Positions 33,815 through 45,100 of a stretch of 64,000 nucleotides of DNA are shown in pieces. The notes under the pieces were generated by a model that worked only from the letters and a program-made list of their open reading frames with translations, searched no databases and was not told the DNA's origin. How positions within the stretch are numbered: the first letter of the stretch is position 1; every line of letters begins with the position of its first letter. Origin of the DNA: Phymatolithon calcareum (lineage: Eukaryota > Rhodophyta > Florideophyceae > Hapalidiales); contig OZ345376.1 of the NCBI GenBank assembly GCA_977006965.1, positions 1,550,001 to 1,614,000 on the forward strand, read 5' to 3'. Position numbers and translations under genes: made by a program.

Positions 33815-33990
33815 TCACGCCACTCAGCCACCGCCCGGGGTAGGGCTACGCGATACCTCGCGGCCACAGGGCACCAGCCACCTCGGTTCGCCATCTTCGT
33901 GCATCTCGCGGTTTCCGAACACGCCGGCACGCTGTGAAAATCCCCCTTGTCCGCCTGAGTCCCCTGGATCTCGCTTGTGGTGGGGGGCCG

Positions 33991-34559
33991 TGTGGGATAA
34001 CTGCTGACGGGCTACACGTGTAGCATATACGCCCTGAAGGGCACTGTAAGGGGAGATACTCGACTACACTGAGAATCATATCACTATTACTGTAGGATTT
34101 GCTGATTAGCATTACAGTCGTGCCACGTTACCGTCGACGGCCATCGTGGGCCATATAGGCTAGGTCATGGGGGGGATACGGTAAACGACCAATCTTGGCT
34201 TCCTTGGAGAGTCTTCGGAAGGGCGATCGGTGCCCACCACAAGTCTCCTCCTTGGACAGCCGAGCGCCCTCCAGAACTCCTAAGGCGCTTCCTGCGCAGC
34301 GATCTACAGATCTGCGCTCCAGCGCTGCTCCTACACACCCTGAGTTGGGCGCCAGAACCCCGAGGAGTCCGGCGCTACCTCTAACCATCCTCACATCCCT
34401 TTGCCCTCTGGGGCTCCTTCGTCCTTACGTGACTTCCGACCCCCTGCCGAGGCTAACAACTGTTCCCTGGGCACTCCCCGAACGCTCTGCCACGCTACCG
34501 CAGTGCCCAGGGGACCGGCAGCGCAAGTGCCACCGACACCCCCGTGTCATTATCCTACA
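33991..34559 (+). repeat. 3' LTR
   Basis: 569 bp, TG...CA ends, nearly identical to 26885-27453. It is preceded by a G-rich polypurine tract at 33976-33990. Confidence 0.93.
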
Positions 34560-35374
34560 ATGGGGGACATGTACAAAAAGCGGAAAGAAAGATATATACG
34601 TTAGTAAACGAGTACTACAATTCTCTAGTTGAGATGATATTGACAGAGAGAAGGAGCACAATTTCCCCCCCGAGATATTGGAGCCCGGAATTATTCTTCT
34701 AGTGAGCCTCGTCGAATGGGACAGACGCGACCGCCATTGATTACTGAGCATGCATTGTGTGAGGGTTACAAATGTGCGATGTCGTCATTAGTCCTTTGAT
34801 TTTGCTCTTGCGTGGATGAAACGGACGACTCACCTGGAGCAGAATCGTGGAAAGGGGGGGTCTTGATACATACAATGTTTTCTTCTCCACTGCCGAATGT
34901 GCGTGCTCATTTTCACGCAGAAAAAACCTTGATGCTCTTCCAGTTGTGAGCCTATTCACAACGCATGGCGCAAATGAGCGACTCAGAAGGCTGTATCGGA
35001 TATAGAGACAGAGAAATGAAGAGATACAATGAGAACTGATGAAATTGAGCGGTCACACAACTCAATGACTGTACTTTGAAAATATTGGAATTAAGCAAAT
35101 GAACATACCGCAAGATTTTCTCGGTAGCTGACCACATCGGCAGATCGTGCTTCCGCGATCTCGCGCACATGATTGGAGTCACATCAGTTACGCATGTTGC
35201 TTGTAAGGCGACCATACTCGTATTGCTAGCGGTCGCTCGAGATGCACATATCTCCCACTGGCGTTGTCGCGATGCGATTGAATTTAAGGTCTTTTCCCCG
35301 CCTTTTCGCCGCCTGTTGAAGATATGATATTTATAAAACGATTAAAATTATGATACTAACTAGATGCAGCACTC
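34560..35374. other. No supportable gene
   Basis: The sequence between the two LTR elements. Short ORFs only. Confidence 0.4.
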
Positions 35375-35719
35375 CGTGGCGTTGCCATGGTGTGGGGTTG
35401 TAAATAGCGCAAGTTGGCACACTGGTTGTGGTCCAGTTGTTCCCTGGCGGAAAGCCAAGGGCGGCGCGAAGCGCCGACCTTTATAGAAAAAACAATGGAT
35501 CAAAAGATGTCTTAGCAGTATGAGAATTGGATCCATGCAGCGGTTCTAGGATTTGCCCTTGGTGATCCTTCATGGTGTAAGTACGCATTGAAACCTATGG
35601 TACTGTATGACTGTAATGCAATCTGTAAGGGCTTGCTGTAAATGCGAGCTGTAATGATAATTTGAAGAGAGCTAGTCTTGTAGGAAATGGAGGGTATGAT
35701 AGTGGCGTTGGACGCCACA
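35375..35719 (-). repeat. 3' LTR of chromovirus
   Basis: Read on the minus strand, a GGGGAGGGG polypurine tract (35720-35728) directly follows the pol stop codon and is followed by TGTGGCGTCC. A matching inverted end (GTGGCGTTG on the plus strand) lies near 35375. The inferred LTR is about 345 bp. No second LTR is present in the window. Confidence 0.6.
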
Positions 35720-35728
35720 CCCCTCCCC

Positions 35729-37620
35729 CTAAGACGAGAATCGTATTGATTCTTGGTATTCCTTGGGTGCTTCTTGTGAGTTTCGGAGGTCTTCGGGACT
35801 CTGCCATGTGTTTTCGTCGTCAGGATATCCTTTCCACCTAACGAAGTATTGCGTTTTTCCTCGGCGCTTTCGGTGCGCGAGGATCTTCTCAACGTCGGAT
35901 TCTTGGTGGCCGTCAGCGAAAATGACGGCCGGTTCTGGAACAGGGTCTCGAGAGAACACGTCTTGCACAAACGGCTTTAGCAGGCTTACGTGAAACGTAT
36001 CGTGGATTCCGCGTTGTTTCATTGGTGCGGAAATGTCCAATTTAAACGCGACATCGTTGACTTTCTTCGTGATGACGAACGGTCCACAAAACTTAGGGTG
36101 CAGTATACGGGATCCCGTTCCTTCTTCTAGAGACAGATTTTTGGCTGAAAGCCATTCTTTGTCGTTGACGGAAAAGTTGTGCGGAAGACGAGACTTTTTT
36201 ACGTATTGGACTCCCAACTTATTCACTATTTCGGGCCCAGGTACAGTGGTGGAGATAGAGTTGGTCTGGAATGTCTTCTCTAACAGGGATTTGAGTAAAT
36301 CGTTAGCATACTCGGAATTCTTCGGGGGGTCTTTGGGTGCTCTAGAAAGCAAATCCGCGACTCTGTTCGATTTTCCTTTGATGTACGCTATGGAGAAATC
36401 GAACTCTACTAGGCGTTCTACCCAGCGAACCTGTCTCGGAGACAGATTTTCTTGGGTTTGGAGATATCTTAGGGGGTGATGATCACTCTGGACTGTAAAC
36501 TTTCGTCCATGAAGGTAACATCTCCACGCCCGAAGAGTATCAACAATAGATAATAGTTCTAGGTCATGAGCGGCGTAATTCTGTTCTGACGTGTATAGCG
36601 TACGTGATATAAAGGCGACAGTACGGCGTCCGCTAGGTCCATCTTGTTCCAGAACGGCTCCGATTGCTTTCTTTGACGCGTTCGTGGTTACGATGACGAG
36701 ATATTCAGGGTGGAAGGTTTGCAATACTCGGGCTGAGGTGACCTTCTTTTTCAGGTTTAGAAAAGCATGTTCTGTACCCTTGGTCCACAAAAATGGAAGA
36801 TCTTTTGCAAGCTCTGTCAGAGGTTTTGATATCTTGGAGCAGTCTTTTATGAAACGTCGGTAATAATTCACCAATCCTAGGAAGGATTGTACGTCTTTCT
36901 TGGAGGTCGGCGTTGGCCAATCGTCTATGGTTTTGGTCTTATGGGGGTTGATGGCTATGCCAGAGGGTCGCAAAATAAAGCCAAGGTAGTCTACTTCCTG
37001 GGCTCCAAAACAGCATTTCGATAGCTTAGCGTAGAGCTTTTGTTTTCTTAAGAGTTTCAAGACTTTTCGAATATGGTTAAGGTGATCCTTCCATGTATCG
37101 CTGTAGATGAGGATGTCATCGAGGTATACAACGATGAACTTGTCAAGATATTCCGAAAAGACTTCGTTCATGAGTGACATGAAAGTGGCCGGAGCATTGG
37201 TTCGCCCAAACGGTAGGACCTGGAACTCGAAATGTCCATACCTTGTTCGAAAAGCGGTGAGCGGAATGGATTCCTCGTCAAGGCGGATTTGGTGATATCC
37301 GCTTCTTAGGTCGATCTTCGTGAAGTACTTGGTGGTAGAGAGTTGGTCCAGAATGTCGTCTATGCGTGGAAGTGGATAGCTGTTCTTGACGGTAAGGCGG
37401 TTAAGAGCTCAATAGTCTACGCAAAGGCGCATAGTTCCATCTTTCTTACTGACGAATAGAACAAGTGCTCCCCACGGGCTTGTACTTGGGCGGATGAAAC
37501 CTTGGTCTATGAGTTCTTCGAGTTGCTTCTGTAACTCTTGGAGCTGTGGGGTAGACATTCGGTATAATCCTTTTTTCTGAGGGGCGCTATCTTCCTTGAC
37601 TTTAAGATATATTTAATTTC
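35729..37620 (-). pseudogene. Chromovirus (Ty3/gypsy) pol remnant with chromodomain
   Basis: A single minus-strand frame from about 37611 to 35729 carries the RT N-terminus ([24 protein letters not shown]-stop-ALNRLTVKNSYPLPR), RT core (VLPFGRTNAPATF, VVYLDDILIYS), thumb, RNase H (TTNASKKAIGAVLEQDG, QSDHHPLRYLQ) and then, after LLSRAP, jumps to the integrase C-terminal GPF/Y region (HPKFCGPFVITKKV). A chromodomain with VEKILAHRKRRGKTQYFVRW follows. The H2C2 finger and catalytic integrase core are deleted. One TGA at 37409-37411 replaces the near-invariant arginine of DYRALN. Gag, protease and the 5' LTR are absent, so this is a 5'-truncated relic. Confidence 0.9.
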
Positions 37621-38977
37621 CGGGGGAAGTTTCAATCGAAAGCATTTAAATATTTCGCATGCAGTAGATTAATACATTTTTAGATATACGAGGCAAGATG
37701 CGACCGGATTGGAGGTGGAATTACCATTACTTCAGCAAGTTCTTGCAATTGCTTTTCGGGTAAACACGAGTCACGACTCAGGGTATCAGCAGTCATCCAG
37801 TATCTTGCAAGCTTTCAGACGCATATGTGCATAGCTCTCGCACTGTTGCACCGTCTCCGTGCCATGGACGCCGGAAATGCACCCCACTGCTGCAAGAGTG
37901 ACCTTATCGTTCGTCATATTTACAATACTGATACGCATCAGTTCAAATATGCACTGTGTGTGTAACAGGATGGTGCAAGTCTCACCGTATGTGGGAAATC
38001 ACGCATCATTTTATGAGTTCTTAGAGCCGCTTATAGGCCCATTGCACACTAATGGTGCAATAGGATTATAGAAATGCGTGTGCTGGTTTTCTGCTTCCAT
38101 CGTCAAGTTCTTAGCTCCCTAAGGGCCGCATCAGTAGACATTTCGGTAGATATATAGAGCTTTCCCCTCTTCGAGCGGCGCCTCGGGGAAAGAGAGGGAG
38201 CTACCTTAGCGTAACCGATCTTAGAGTAAACTCATCTTGCCGAATCCGCTTTATTCCTTAACGGTTGGTAGCTCACAACGCATTGCGCGCGCACGACGAC
38301 TGACCCTTTTTGCGTGTCCTCTTGCGCGTCCGTAACAATTATCGTCGGTGATTGTCTGTTCTTTCTCCTTCCTGTGGAAGTATCTCGCACCTGAGCAAAA
38401 CTCTTGAGGAGTTGTAGAGACCTTAGTATCGGGGCCCTTCGACAGTCGTTTAGCGCGGCTATAACATTGGAAAGCTTTGCTTTCTTGGCTCAACGGCACC
38501 GTGCATGTACAAAGTTCTCCAGAACGAACAGAAGGACCAGACCGGCAAATGGTTAACTATCTTTCCACGATAGTTAGCTATCGCCCCACAGAAACTTCTT
38601 TATAAGAACTGCGGGAAGCCGCGATCGTAAGGGTTCTCGGACTATCCACCCTTGAACCGCCAGAACTGTTCCTGCACGCTTCGTTTCTACCTGAAACTTG
38701 TTGATACGTTTGTTTGACATACGCTTCACCTCTGAAGTTACTGGTGAGATTTCCGTATTCTAGGATGCAAGTTTTCTTGTTTCATAGCAACTTGAGTTAC
38801 GAAACCAATTTCTATTGTTCTGGGGTGTTGTTCATTTGGTTGTGTTTTTTTGTGTCTATAGACTGGATTTACGACCCAGCCGGCTCGTTTTGAGTGGTGG
38901 CACTACAAACGCCTGTACCCCTTCTGCCCATTGGCCTTTCTACAATATATTGGCAAGTAATTCGTGCCACCAGCGGC
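37621..38977. other. No supportable gene
   Basis: Short overlapping ORFs without motifs. A thymine-rich stretch precedes the degraded ORF at 38978. Confidence 0.4.
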
Positions 38978-39780
38978 ATGAAAGAGGAGGTTCTAGAAAC
39001 AATAGACGGACGTCTTGGCGCGCAAGATGCTCGGCTGTCTGCTTAGGAAACGAGCCTGATGAATAAGATTGATGCATTGGAAGGAGTTATGACGAGCAAG
39101 CTACAAGCCATAACTGCAAGGGTGGAAGACTATTCGAGCGGCGGGAGCAGGCCATCGAGATCAAGAGGAAAAGAAACTCCATTGGTAGAAGGATTGGACA
39201 ACTTTATCCGGGCAATGGACACCACCATTCCCATGATGCCTTGGAGCCTGGTAGTAACTGCCGTGAGCTTTGCGAGTAGTAAGGGAAAACAACGACAGTG
39301 GATTCAAGATGACAGGATGTACAACAGCGTGAAAAATCACGTCGGTATGCTATCGAAAGAGTACGGACTCTCTGCCATCATATTCTCGGTGATGACGCAG
39401 AACGGCGAGACAAATATAAGACACGCGTTGGGATTATGTGGAGCTTCATGGTTAGAAGCGCCGTCAAAAGTCTCCTGGGCCATGCATCGGGTTTCAAGAC
39501 GGTAACAATCAACTCGAAAGGGGAAAAGGTCTGCAAGCAGCCTGGGCGGAAAGGGCCGCTAGCGAAGCCATGGCTGCAGATTCTGTAATGTACGGAGGCA
39601 TGTTCAGCGGCCTTCAGCAGGATCTTCGATAATATGGAGTCGTCTGCCGGGCCAGGTGGAGGTACAGGGGAAGAATCAAATCCACTGGACCCGAAGAAGA
39701 GGAAAACTGAATCACTGTCCCCCGAGGCGGCCCATGCCGTGAAGCTCATTCGAGCTGAGTTCATGAATGCCTTAAATTAA
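38978..39780 (+). pseudogene. Degraded ORF with N-terminal coiled coil, unknown family
   Basis: The ATG at 38978 starts MKEEVLETIDGRLGAQDARL, a TAG follows after about 21 codons, and the same frame then runs 39059-39505 (MNKIDALEGVMTSKLQAI, then a hydrophobic and basic segment with QRQWIQDDRMYNSVKNHV). Apparent frameshifts move the reading on to a final segment ending at 39780 (LDPKKRKTESLSPEAAHAVK, a nuclear-signal-like basic block). The whole reads as one protein of about 260 residues with several lesions. I recognise no domain; a transposon accessory ORF is possible. Confidence 0.4.
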
Positions 39781-39879
39781 GGTAGGAACCGCGGACGAAA
39801 CTACCTTTTCAATCATTTGATATTCGTCGTGGACAACATAAGTGATATTTGGACAATTGCAACAGCACGTGATCAAGGG

Positions 39880-40500
39880 TATTAGAATGCTTCGATGGCG
39901 AAGTCACTATGGTAGGAGAGGAAAGCGATGAAACCGCGACCAATGACGATGTTTGGGACGTTGAGGACACCAGCGTCGAAACTATGCGGAAGGCCAGAAT
40001 GGAATCTAAGGCGTTGCAGTTTGGAAAGGAGGATGATGAAAACGTGGAAAAGTAGGCATCCAAATTTGACGATCGAGCTGCGGTGGATGCGAAAAGTCAA
40101 ACGCCCTGCATTGGAAAGTCGAAGAACGACTACCAGTCATTACGCGAGAGCGGAGAGCGATATCTACTGGCCCGACTCAGAGCGAATAAGACTACACCGC
40201 ATCGTTCTGGGCTTTCTCGTGGAAGTTTTCAAGACAAGCGATGCAAAAGTCGTTCTATCCTCTTCAGTATTTGCGTTAAATGTAATACACGAGATTTCAA
40301 TTGCGCTTCGAGGTGCACTGCACCGATCTGTGGGGGACCAAATGTCTGATTTGGAAAAGCGAGCGCTGGGATTCGTGACTCTTTTCAAAGAGAGGGAAGA
40401 TGAAGAAATGAGTCTCATGATTGAGAAACGGTTCAGTGAGGTCTCTGGGGATAAGACTACTTTTGAAAAGCTTCGCGAATGCAAACTATCGATTTCGTAG
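39880..40500 (+). pseudogene. Degraded ORF of unknown function
   Basis: An acidic N-terminal segment (EESDETATNDDVWDVEDTS) in one frame meets a TAG near 40052. A frameshift near 40150 leads into the frame ending at 40500, which encodes a helical segment with VLGFLVEVFKTSDAKVVL and EKRALGFVTLFKERED. No family is recognised. It follows the previous degraded ORF on the same strand and may be part of the same mobile unit. Confidence 0.35.
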
Positions 40501-41129
40501 AGTAAGTACATGACCGCAAAGAAGAAGAAAGAGGAAGAGGAGCGTAACAATTAAGAGAGCTCTCATTCAAACTGAGGACAAGGTGTGTGCGACGTGGTTG
40601 ACTATGCGGATGCGCTGGAACTTGACCCAACGGCGTGGTAGAGTTGTAGGAAAAGGATATTTTGATGTTTGCCGTATTGAATTCTTTGACTTGTTGACGA
40701 GAAAAATGGAGTTAGTAAAGAAATAAACGTGAGCCTTTACGAATCTGACAATACAGGGGAAACCACAATCTGCTTAAGAAACTTGTCATCGATTGGTGAC
40801 TCGAATATGGAAAGAGCTGTGATTACAAGCTTCGTTGTTCTTACAACGACAGCAGGGAAAAATGACCGTACAGAACTGGGCACATGTTCCGGGTTCGACT
40901 CATTATCTCCACATCCTTTCCGGTTGCGTTCCCAAACGAGAGTGAAAACGTTCCTTTCTGGCGGACGGTTAACGAAGGATGTACGCTTAGCAGAGTCATC
41001 GTCGGTGGTGGAACTCATGTTTGTGAAAAATGAACGGTTCTTGACGCAATAGACAAATCCACTTTCCCATGTGTCTTCACTCCAGTTCAAAGTGCTCTAG
41101 TAGAGAGCATGAGATTCCGTAACGTTCGA
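40501..41129. other. No supportable gene
   Basis: Overlapping ORFs on both strands at 40729-41090 show no motif. Nothing further seen. Confidence 0.4.
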
Positions 41130-41957
41130 TTAGGTAGGATGGCTGGAACCGATAAGCAAAGCCCTGTCGCTTGCTCTGTCTGAACCTTTCCTCAAATAGT
41201 ATACTCCCAAAATCTGCAGCGCTCGAACCTCCCCTGAAGTTTTCGCCTGGCGCAATAATCCTGCCTCGCAGTGCGTAGCACTGATATTCAGCGCCTCACA
41301 AAGGTCAAAGTACCAATTGAAAATAATCTCAAAGCGATTTATCCCTTGAACATGAGGAAAAGAAGGGTAATATGCCGATGGAACCACAGAACATTTCGCC
41401 AAAGAGTTCTTCACACTTGCAGATACCAGGAGCTGAAATTCGCGCATAGTGCAGTCTGTGGGTCGCGAACGAAGAACCAATGGCCTCACAGAGCTTGCCT
41501 GTCCGGAAGTGCGGCGATTTCTCTTCAGTTCTGAGCTTCCAGCCTTTAGTGTGCTTGTAGCAGCCAGTCTGGTGAATAGGACAACGCGATTGAATAACTT
41601 GTTGTCAAATTCATGGGCAGAGAGGTTCGATGTTTCCGCTCTATCTCGCAAGCGTTGAAGTTCATCCGAGAGATTCAACAGCTGAATAGAAACTGTAGCA
41701 TGAGACTGGCGCAAATGTCCGATCTCTCGCGCGAAGTGGAGGTCCCACGCCCGATTTGAGTTCTGAGAAATTTGTACAGCAAATATCGGCTCTACGCTCG
41801 AGGAGTAGTTCTGGCGTTCAAGAGATGTATGTGGTTCCGCTGCAGACTTTGGCGCGCCGGAAATTGTCATCGTCCTGTGAAAACACGGTTGGAGAATTAG
41901 TGTCGCACAGAGGGACATGGAAGACAAAAATCGAAATATCCCTCTAGCGAATAGCAA
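41130..41957 (-). CDS. Hypothetical protein
   Basis: An uninterrupted ORF of 275 codons from the ATG at 41957; an internal ATG at 41870 (MTISGAPKSA) is an alternative start. The first 25 residues are hydrophobic and could be a signal or anchor if the longer start is used. The middle contains a coiled-coil-like LLNLSDELQRLRDRAE. The C-terminal part has FEIIFNWYFDLCEALNI and EVRALQILGVYYLRKGS. I do not recognise a family. Length alone makes it worth listing. It lies between degraded transposon ORFs and may belong to one. Confidence 0.4.
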   Translation of the reverse strand: MLFARGIFRFLSSMSLCATLILQPCFHRTMTISGAPKSAAEPHTSLERQNYSSSVEPIFAVQISQNSNRAWDLHFAREIGHLRQSHATVSIQLLNLSDELQRLRDRAETSNLSAHEFDNKLFNRVVLFTRLAATSTLKAGSSELKRNRRTSGQASSVRPLVLRSRPTDCTMREFQLLVSASVKNSLAKCSVVPSAYYPSFPHVQGINRFEIIFNWYFDLCEALNISATHCEAGLLRQAKTSGEVRALQILGVYYLRKGSDRASDRALLIGSSHPT

Positions 41958-42184
41958 TACTCTACATGGTGCAGTGATAATAAAATTAGTATCTCAAGTA
42001 GTATTGAACCTAATTGCGTTTATCGCCAGCTGATTATCTTGAGCAGCCATGTATTGTAACACTCCCACGGCCGTACTCTTGCAATTTATGAATGCCAATA
42101 GTCCGGTCCCATGATCGCAGTGAGCTCCCGGATCATTTTCATCAGTCGCTTCTGTGGTCACTCGGAGCTAGTTGCGCCAACCCG

Positions 42185-45100
42185 ATGGATACTCCTCGAA
42201 AAAAGAAAAGAAGAAGCCGTTATAGATTTGCCGCCATGTTACTATCAAGTTCAGCTGCTCCACCGACGTCTCCAATTAATCTACTTCAACAGCGACGCTC
42301 ATCGGAATCGTTTCCGCTCGAATGTGAGCAAGACTTGTCGGCATTTCCGAACAATGTCGATTTCTCCGACAATGTCATAGATGCACAGCACAGAGATATT
42401 GCCGACTCCACAATGCATGGAAGAAATCTTAGCGGTGCTTTGGATGAGGACCCTGGAGTGAATCAGAACTATGATGAAAAGGAGCTGCTGACATCCTGTC
42501 AGGATCTCATCCCGCTGGCAAGTACTGAGGCGGAAGAAAACGCTGACGACAGCGAAATCCAGTCTCAAAAGTGTGGTGTCCTTCTCCCGAACTGGAAGGT
42601 CATATGGGGTATTCTAATGACAGGAGTTACATTGAAGATGACGAGAGACATGTATCAGGCGATGAGAGCTGCGGCTGATACCTTTTCACACATTTGATTC
42701 AGTCACTGGCGAGGTGCTGACGCGAAACATATATCCGATCCAGCTTCGGATAATTTCAGGACCTCATCCAGATTTTCGTGCCTTCCTCATTTTTCTACGT
42801 TACACCATATTTTTAAACCAATCCTGCTAAACACTCTGGCGTCCAGAGGTCAAGATAATCTAGAGGTCATGAATTTGCGAGCTGCAGGAGCACGGAGTTC
42901 CTCTTTATCAGCCGAAGGTGAGCCAAAAGTTCCTGTGCGAGTTATTCTTCCGAGCGAATACGCTCGCGCAGATATGGCAACACCTGTCGTATTCAATCAC
43001 ATGCGCAGGACGAGTCTTGGCGGTTGCGGCGATTCTTCTCTCTGGTCTATTCCTACTACCTGTTCTACAGAGTGCGTTGATATTTGGCCAATTATGGCTG
43101 CCAGAGACTGGTTTTACGGTCCGGCGGAAAGCCCGAGCGTGACTCCAGACGCCGAGACTACATTTCAAACGTCATTCTGTCAAAAAGGGGATACGATTTC
43201 AGTTCAGCTCCTCGGTCAGCAGACTCTTTCCTCTGACATAACTCGTCGATTTGGCGATGCTTCCAACCCTGGCACGATATGTTTCGGCGGCGTTTTCACG
43301 AACATTTGGAATGTTCACCATGTGTCACGCCGGCAAATCCCCGAGTTTAAACAGACATGCTCAGCTGATGTATCCGAACGGGATGCCACGCTCACACGTC
43401 TACTGAGCTTTGTGTCATACTGTTCGCCAACTAACGTCGTCCACGTCGAAATTCCAGACCTTATTGAGGAGGACATCTCTGAGAATGACGACGAGGTATG
43501 AAACGGAAAAAAGCTGTCTCCTATGATGACTGAAGCTATGAAAGAACGTCGTGCAGCGCAGAAAGAGAAGAAACGGCAACTGGAGATTGCTTGGAGGAAC
43601 TCAAGCCGGGAGATGTAGTCGTCATGGTTCGTCCGTGCTCGAATGCTCTCGGAGACTCGGGTTCAGAGGACATTTCCCGCATGCTCGTCATACATCGCTT
43701 TTGGACAGAAAACGAGGAGCGAAGCCGTCACGCGCTATGGATTCCCGGCACATGCGACGCTCAGAACGAAAATAAGTACGAGCTATGTTGTTTTCCCGTA
43801 GATCAATCTACAAGAAAAAATCGGGAAATATCCAGAATCAGCTTAGTGAATACTCATGGTGGAAAGCGAGAGATGGAAAGACATAAGCCGATCAGCAGCT
43901 TGGGCGCACTTCCTAATGGGGAGAGATATTTTATCTACAGATTTGTTTTGGGACGGCTTTGAAATGACAGCAGGGAAATCTGCCTCCGGAGATGGTTTCT
44001 ACTTGCAATGCCTAAATCTTCCCCTTCAGGCCCGTTCATCGGCTACGGACGTTCGTGTCCTCATCTTAATTCCATCTGGAGTGAAAGTAAGTTCTGTTTT
44101 CACACGCATCAAGGAAGATCGTATTGCGGGCATGACACAGGGATTTGCTGAGTACGATGAAGATGGAACAAAGAGGCGCATTTTTCTTGATTTGTTCGGA
44201 TTCTTGGGCGACACCCCCGCCCTCAATGCTGAGCTAGATACGTTGGGACACACTGCTTCTGTGTTTTTTCACCTGTGCGGTGTCTGCAGACGGTCATCTA
44301 CTTTGGTGGGCTCTTGGTATGCCCGGCCTGGGTTCCACGCTAATACTTCTGGCTTCCGCAGAGTTTTTTATGTCCAACGCGCTGTTCGCGACTCTGGCGC
44401 AAAAAACGAAACATGTTCTCTGTTCGGAATGAAGCCACCGGATCTTGGCCGTGACCTACCTTTGCATACCCTCCTCGAGGCCATGCAAGAGGCTAGAAAT
44501 TCGATAAAACTGACAACGACCGGTACTCGTATTGTTTCGGGTCTTCTAGATCCATACCAGGCGTGTTTCGTGGTGCCGGACCATTTGCTAACCGGTCATT
44601 TCAGAGACTGTACCAATTTAGCATTTAAACTAATGCCATCACGACGCCATCGCATCGCCTGCGAGGCATTCATGTTGAAATACCTTTCTGATTGTGACCT
44701 CCCATTGCAAAACAGGCTGTTTGATCACGACTCTAGAAGACTATTATCGATGTCGATGACAGAAATTTATGCGTTATCTGTTGTGGCGGAGATAGGGTTT
44801 CGCCACGGCTTTACGTATGAAAGTCATGTTTCCCGTAATATCGACCCCATGCCAGACCATTGCAGATCTTCAGTCCATCCTGTTGGATCCAGTGCACGTT
44901 TAATCGCGGATTTGTGGTTCCTCCCGGTGGCACATCGGAACATTGCTGAAGTGATGAATAATTTCAACAAGGACAATGGTCAGTCGCAAATGAGATATCT
45001 CCAAAATCAGACCAACATTCACCTTGGTCTCGTACAGGATATATGCGCCATGAACGATGACGATGTCGATGCCTTGGATAACCCCAGATGCAATATATTG

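Larger units (their letters stand above)
26885..34559 (+). mobile_element. Ty3/gypsy LTR retrotransposon with antisense ORF in place of integrase core
   Basis: Two 569-bp LTRs (26885-27453, 33991-34559), each starting TGTGGG and ending CCTACA, differ at about three positions, so insertion was recent. Between them are gag (from 27504), reverse transcriptase, RNase H and an integrase zinc finger in the order typical of Ty3/gypsy. A primer-binding-site candidate, TGGTCTCCCGACC, starts at 27455. A G-rich polypurine tract (33976-33990) precedes the 3' LTR. The expected 5-bp target duplication is absent (AGGGC against ATGGG). From about 32450 to 33980 the plus strand has no integrase catalytic domain and an antisense ORF is present instead. 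The coding frames have stops and a frameshift, so the copy is non-autonomous. Confidence 0.92.

Noticed and set aside
10300-43501. TGA as a sense codon (alternative genetic code)
   Set aside because: The intact acyltransferase gene ends properly at TGA, TAA and TAG also interrupt transposon frames, and the affected positions fit arginine CGA better than tryptophan.
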